Positions 50,408 through 52,467 of a stretch of DNA of 52,467 nucleotides are shown here, one piece after another. The notes under the pieces were generated by a model. That model had not been told where the DNA came from. It was given only the letters and a program-made list of their open reading frames with translations, and did no database searches. This DNA is from Hirschia sp964351655 (GTDB lineage Bacteria > Pseudomonadota > Alphaproteobacteria > Caulobacterales > Hyphomonadaceae), in contig CAYGPD010000022.1 in assembly GCA_964351655.1 (NCBI GenBank), positions 1 to 52,467 of the forward strand, read 5' to 3'. The number at the start of each line of letters is the position of its first letter. Position 1 is the first letter of the stretch. Made by a program: the position numbers and the translations under genes.

Positions 50408-52467
50408 TTAGAATTCATAACGCAGACCTATACGGAAGATACGGCCAGTGTTGTGAAGGTGTTGAGTGCGCCCCGTAGGAGCATCGCCCAAACCAAGAGC
50501 TTCTCCCGGCAAGGCATTTGGCACATCTGCATCCACCTCAAGAACAGCGTAGTTACGTGTTACTGTATCTAGGAGGTTTACCGCTTGGAAACTCAAACGA
50601 AGGTTGTCGGTAATATCGAAGCCACCAGAAGCATCCAGTGTATCAAAGCCTTCACCGTAGACCCGCGTTCCTCCCTGCAAGGTTGCAGAAGAAATCAAGA
50701 AATCAGAACGGTTGTTATATGCCAAACGGAGCAATGTTCCGTCTTTTTCATAAAACACTGTCGTGTTGAATGTGTGCAATGAAGTATTTGGCAGAGGAGC
50801 CGCACGGAATTTAGTTTCATCTCCGAGCACATCCACAATCGTTTGCGCTTCAACTTCTGAATCTGAGTAAGTGTAGTTGGCAGTAAAACCAAACCCACTC
50901 CAGAGACCAGGCAAATTGTCAAAGTTGTGTTGAACACCAATTTCCATACCACGCACATATGCGCTTGCAGCATTAATTGGTTGGTTCACCTGAACAACTT
51001 CACACTCACGCACACCATCGATCAACGTTAGATCCAATACACGATTCGGCAAACAGATATCCAAGGGCTGAGCACCCGGCGTCAACGGCAATAACAAGCT
51101 TGCCTGAGACGGTACAAACCCTGGCTCTCCAATTGCGGATCCAAATTGAGATGGGTCTTGAATAGCGAGACCATTTTCATCGAAGAGAATGTCACGGAAG
51201 TCTCTTAGGTAGAATGACTGCGACACCTGACGCACAGAATCTTTTAGCTGTTTATCAAATAACGCAAATGAGAAGAGCGACCCCTCATCAAAATACCACT
51301 CATATGAAAGGTCCAAATTGTTGGACAAGAATGGGTTCAGTCTAGGGTTTCCACCTACAGCGAACGAGTTGGAGAATGTATTCTCTGTCAAAGTGAAGTT
51401 TGGACGCGTGAAATCGATATTTGGACGCGCCATTGTTTGTGACGCGGCGAAACGCAAAATCATGTCATCTTGAATTTGATAATTCACATTCAAAGATGGC
51501 AAGAAATTATCATAGCTGTAAGTATCAGCTACAGGTGATCCGATTGGCTGCAAGAATGCAGGGTCAATGCGTGAAACCAAATCATCTCCAAATATTGCGT
51601 TGATTTGAGCGGTTGCTTCAGCAAGCGTTGCAGTATTTGTTGGATCACCTTCCCCATTATAACCAAAAAACGCTAAGTTTTCCGGACGCGCATTAAATTG
51701 CTCGAAGCTCGGCGTTGCAACAGCCCCACCACCCACGGAAACATCTGTGGACGCATACCGTCCACCGATATCACCGCGAATACGCCCATCCATGAATTCA
51801 AAATTCGCTTTTAGATACGCACCGTAAACAGTGTTTTCCAAATCACGGAAGTCCCGAATTGCTGGTGTCGTCGTGCCCACATCTGGATTTACAGATTGCG
51901 CCAATGTGCGCATGGCCACTGGGTCCCAAGCAACAATTCCATCAGTGATGCTATCTCTTGGCAATCCAATGCCTTCACCAAACCCGTTGGACAGCCCCTG
52001 CTCATCGACAGCGAAAGAAACTATGTTTTGCCGCTCAAGACCTGGGAATCCGAAACGTGAAATAAATGAGTTTGTTTGACGCTGTACCTTATGGCGCTGA
52101 GAATATTTTGCACCAACTTCAATCTTCGTAATCGGGCCAAATTGGTGATCCCAATCGACATCAAAAAACAAGCTTGAGGATTTATCGTCAACCTTACGGT
52201 CACGGGACGCAATGCTACCAATATCAAACTCAAAATGGTCATCAACGATAGCTAGATTTGGATTTGCTCCATTTGTGCCACCTGCTGTTCTGTTTGGAAC
52301 AGTGTCACTCAGAAAGATTGAACAAACACCATCGTTTTCACAATCATACCCCTGAACCAGACCAGGACGATTATCAAACCCACCGAAACCATTATCGTGA
52401 TTTAGCGGACCACCAAGAGATTGGTTTTCAATCTGAGCTGTGGAATCGATAAATTCATCATCCTTAG
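50408..52467 (-). CDS. TonB-dependent receptor, N-terminus beyond window
   Basis: About 686 residues are visible and the frame stays open to the right edge, so plug domain and signal peptide lie outside. The visible part is a beta-barrel: KANFEFMDGRIRGDIGGRY, PSLNVNYQIQDDMILRFAASQTMARPN, NPRLNPFLSNNLDLSYEWYF, and the C-terminal RIFRIGLRYEF ending in the terminal F of outer-membrane barrels. The R-x-x-x-SQTMARP segment is typical of the large alphaproteobacterial sugar receptors. It heads the sulfatase pair and presumably imports an algal oligosaccharide (inference). Confidence 0.92.
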   Translation of the reverse strand, partial: KDDEFIDSTAQIENQSLGGPLNHDNGFGGFDNRPGLVQGYDCENDGVCSIFLSDTVPNRTAGGTNGANPNLAIVDDHFEFDIGSIASRDRKVDDKSSSLFFDVDWDHQFGPITKIEVGAKYSQRHKVQRQTNSFISRFGFPGLERQNIVSFAVDEQGLSNGFGEGIGLPRDSITDGIVAWDPVAMRTLAQSVNPDVGTTTPAIRDFRDLENTVYGAYLKANFEFMDGRIRGDIGGRYASTDVSVGGGAVATPSFEQFNARPENLAFFGYNGEGDPTNTATLAEATAQINAIFGDDLVSRIDPAFLQPIGSPVADTYSYDNFLPSLNVNYQIQDDMILRFAASQTMARPNIDFTRPNFTLTENTFSNSFAVGGNPRLNPFLSNNLDLSYEWYFDEGSLFSFALFDKQLKDSVRQVSQSFYLRDFRDILFDENGLAIQDPSQFGSAIGEPGFVPSQASLLLPLTPGAQPLDICLPNRVLDLTLIDGVRECEVVQVNQPINAASAYVRGMEIGVQHNFDNLPGLWSGFGFTANYTYSDSEVEAQTIVDVLGDETKFRAAPLPNTSLHTFNTTVFYEKDGTLLRLAYNNRSDFLISSATLQGGTRVYGEGFDTLDASGGFDITDNLRLSFQAVNLLDTVTRNYAVLEVDADVPNALPGEALGLGDAPTGRTQHLHNTGRIFRIGLRYEF

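Noticed and set aside
1..52467. tRNA, rRNA, CRISPR arrays, prophage or transposase genes
   Set aside because: None was recognised by eye on either strand. A tRNA or covariance-model scan was not possible, so small RNAs cannot be excluded.

Overview
The window looks like a chromosomal segment of a marine, probably alga-associated alphaproteobacterium with moderate-to-low GC. The PhyR-NepR-EcfG general stress system, the ECF11-type RpoE-ChrR pair, ectoine synthesis with its specialised aspartate kinase, large TonB-dependent receptors (TBDTs) and formylglycine sulfatases together fit the Hyphomonadaceae/Maricaulales area of the Caulobacterales; this placement is inference. No rRNA, tRNA, CRISPR, phage or insertion sequence was recognised. 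A 10-N assembly gap lies at 23478-23487.

Layout. (1) 1-7.35 kb: general stress response core (phyR, nepR, ecfG, a HisKA_2 kinase) and its likely targets (DUF883 protein, acidic lipoprotein plus dps, entericidin-like lipoprotein, DUF1328 protein). Six GGAAC-N16/17-CGTT-type promoters link them. A lipid kinase-metallophosphoesterase pair sits among them. (2) 7.4-11 kb: cyanide-insensitive-type bd quinol oxidase (cydA, cydB, a 44-aa small subunit) and two YeeE/YedE half-transporters. (3) 11-18.5 kb: ectoine island: MarR-type EctR, ectA, ectB, ectC, ask_ect, an MFS permease and a sodium:solute symporter, with a candidate EctR operator; no ectD is present. (4) 18.5-27.6 kb: SDR dehydrogenase, acetate-type transporter, two acyl-CoA synthetases and a TBDT cut by the gap, with a divergent AraC regulator: a possible uptake and activation locus for a carboxylic acid or lipid. 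(5) 27.6-34.3 kb: rpoE-chrR, divergent from a six-gene, tightly overlapping operon (FAD amine oxidase, DUF1365, CFA-synthase-like methyltransferase, chalcone-isomerase-like, DUF3833, SDR). Both transcripts carry TGATCC-N18 promoters. This resembles the singlet-oxygen regulon of Rhodobacter and may make modified, possibly furan, fatty acids. (6) 34.3-40.8 kb: TetR-controlled RND efflux operon with a perfect 20-bp operator palindrome. (7) 40.8-43.3 kb: SugE/Gdx guanidinium exporter under a guanidine-III riboswitch, spermidine acetyltransferase SpeG, and an MFS permease. (8) 43.5-52.5 kb: polysaccharide locus with an FG-GAP/ASPIC lipoprotein, a GH16 glycosidase, two sulfatases and a TBDT running off the window, probably for a sulfated algal galactan.

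The most informative signals lie outside the coding sequences: two complete alternative-sigma promoter sets (EcfG and RpoE), the guanidine-III riboswitch, the TetR operator, and three small genes of 44-57 codons that are easily missed (7106-7279, 7378-7512, 6794-6937).
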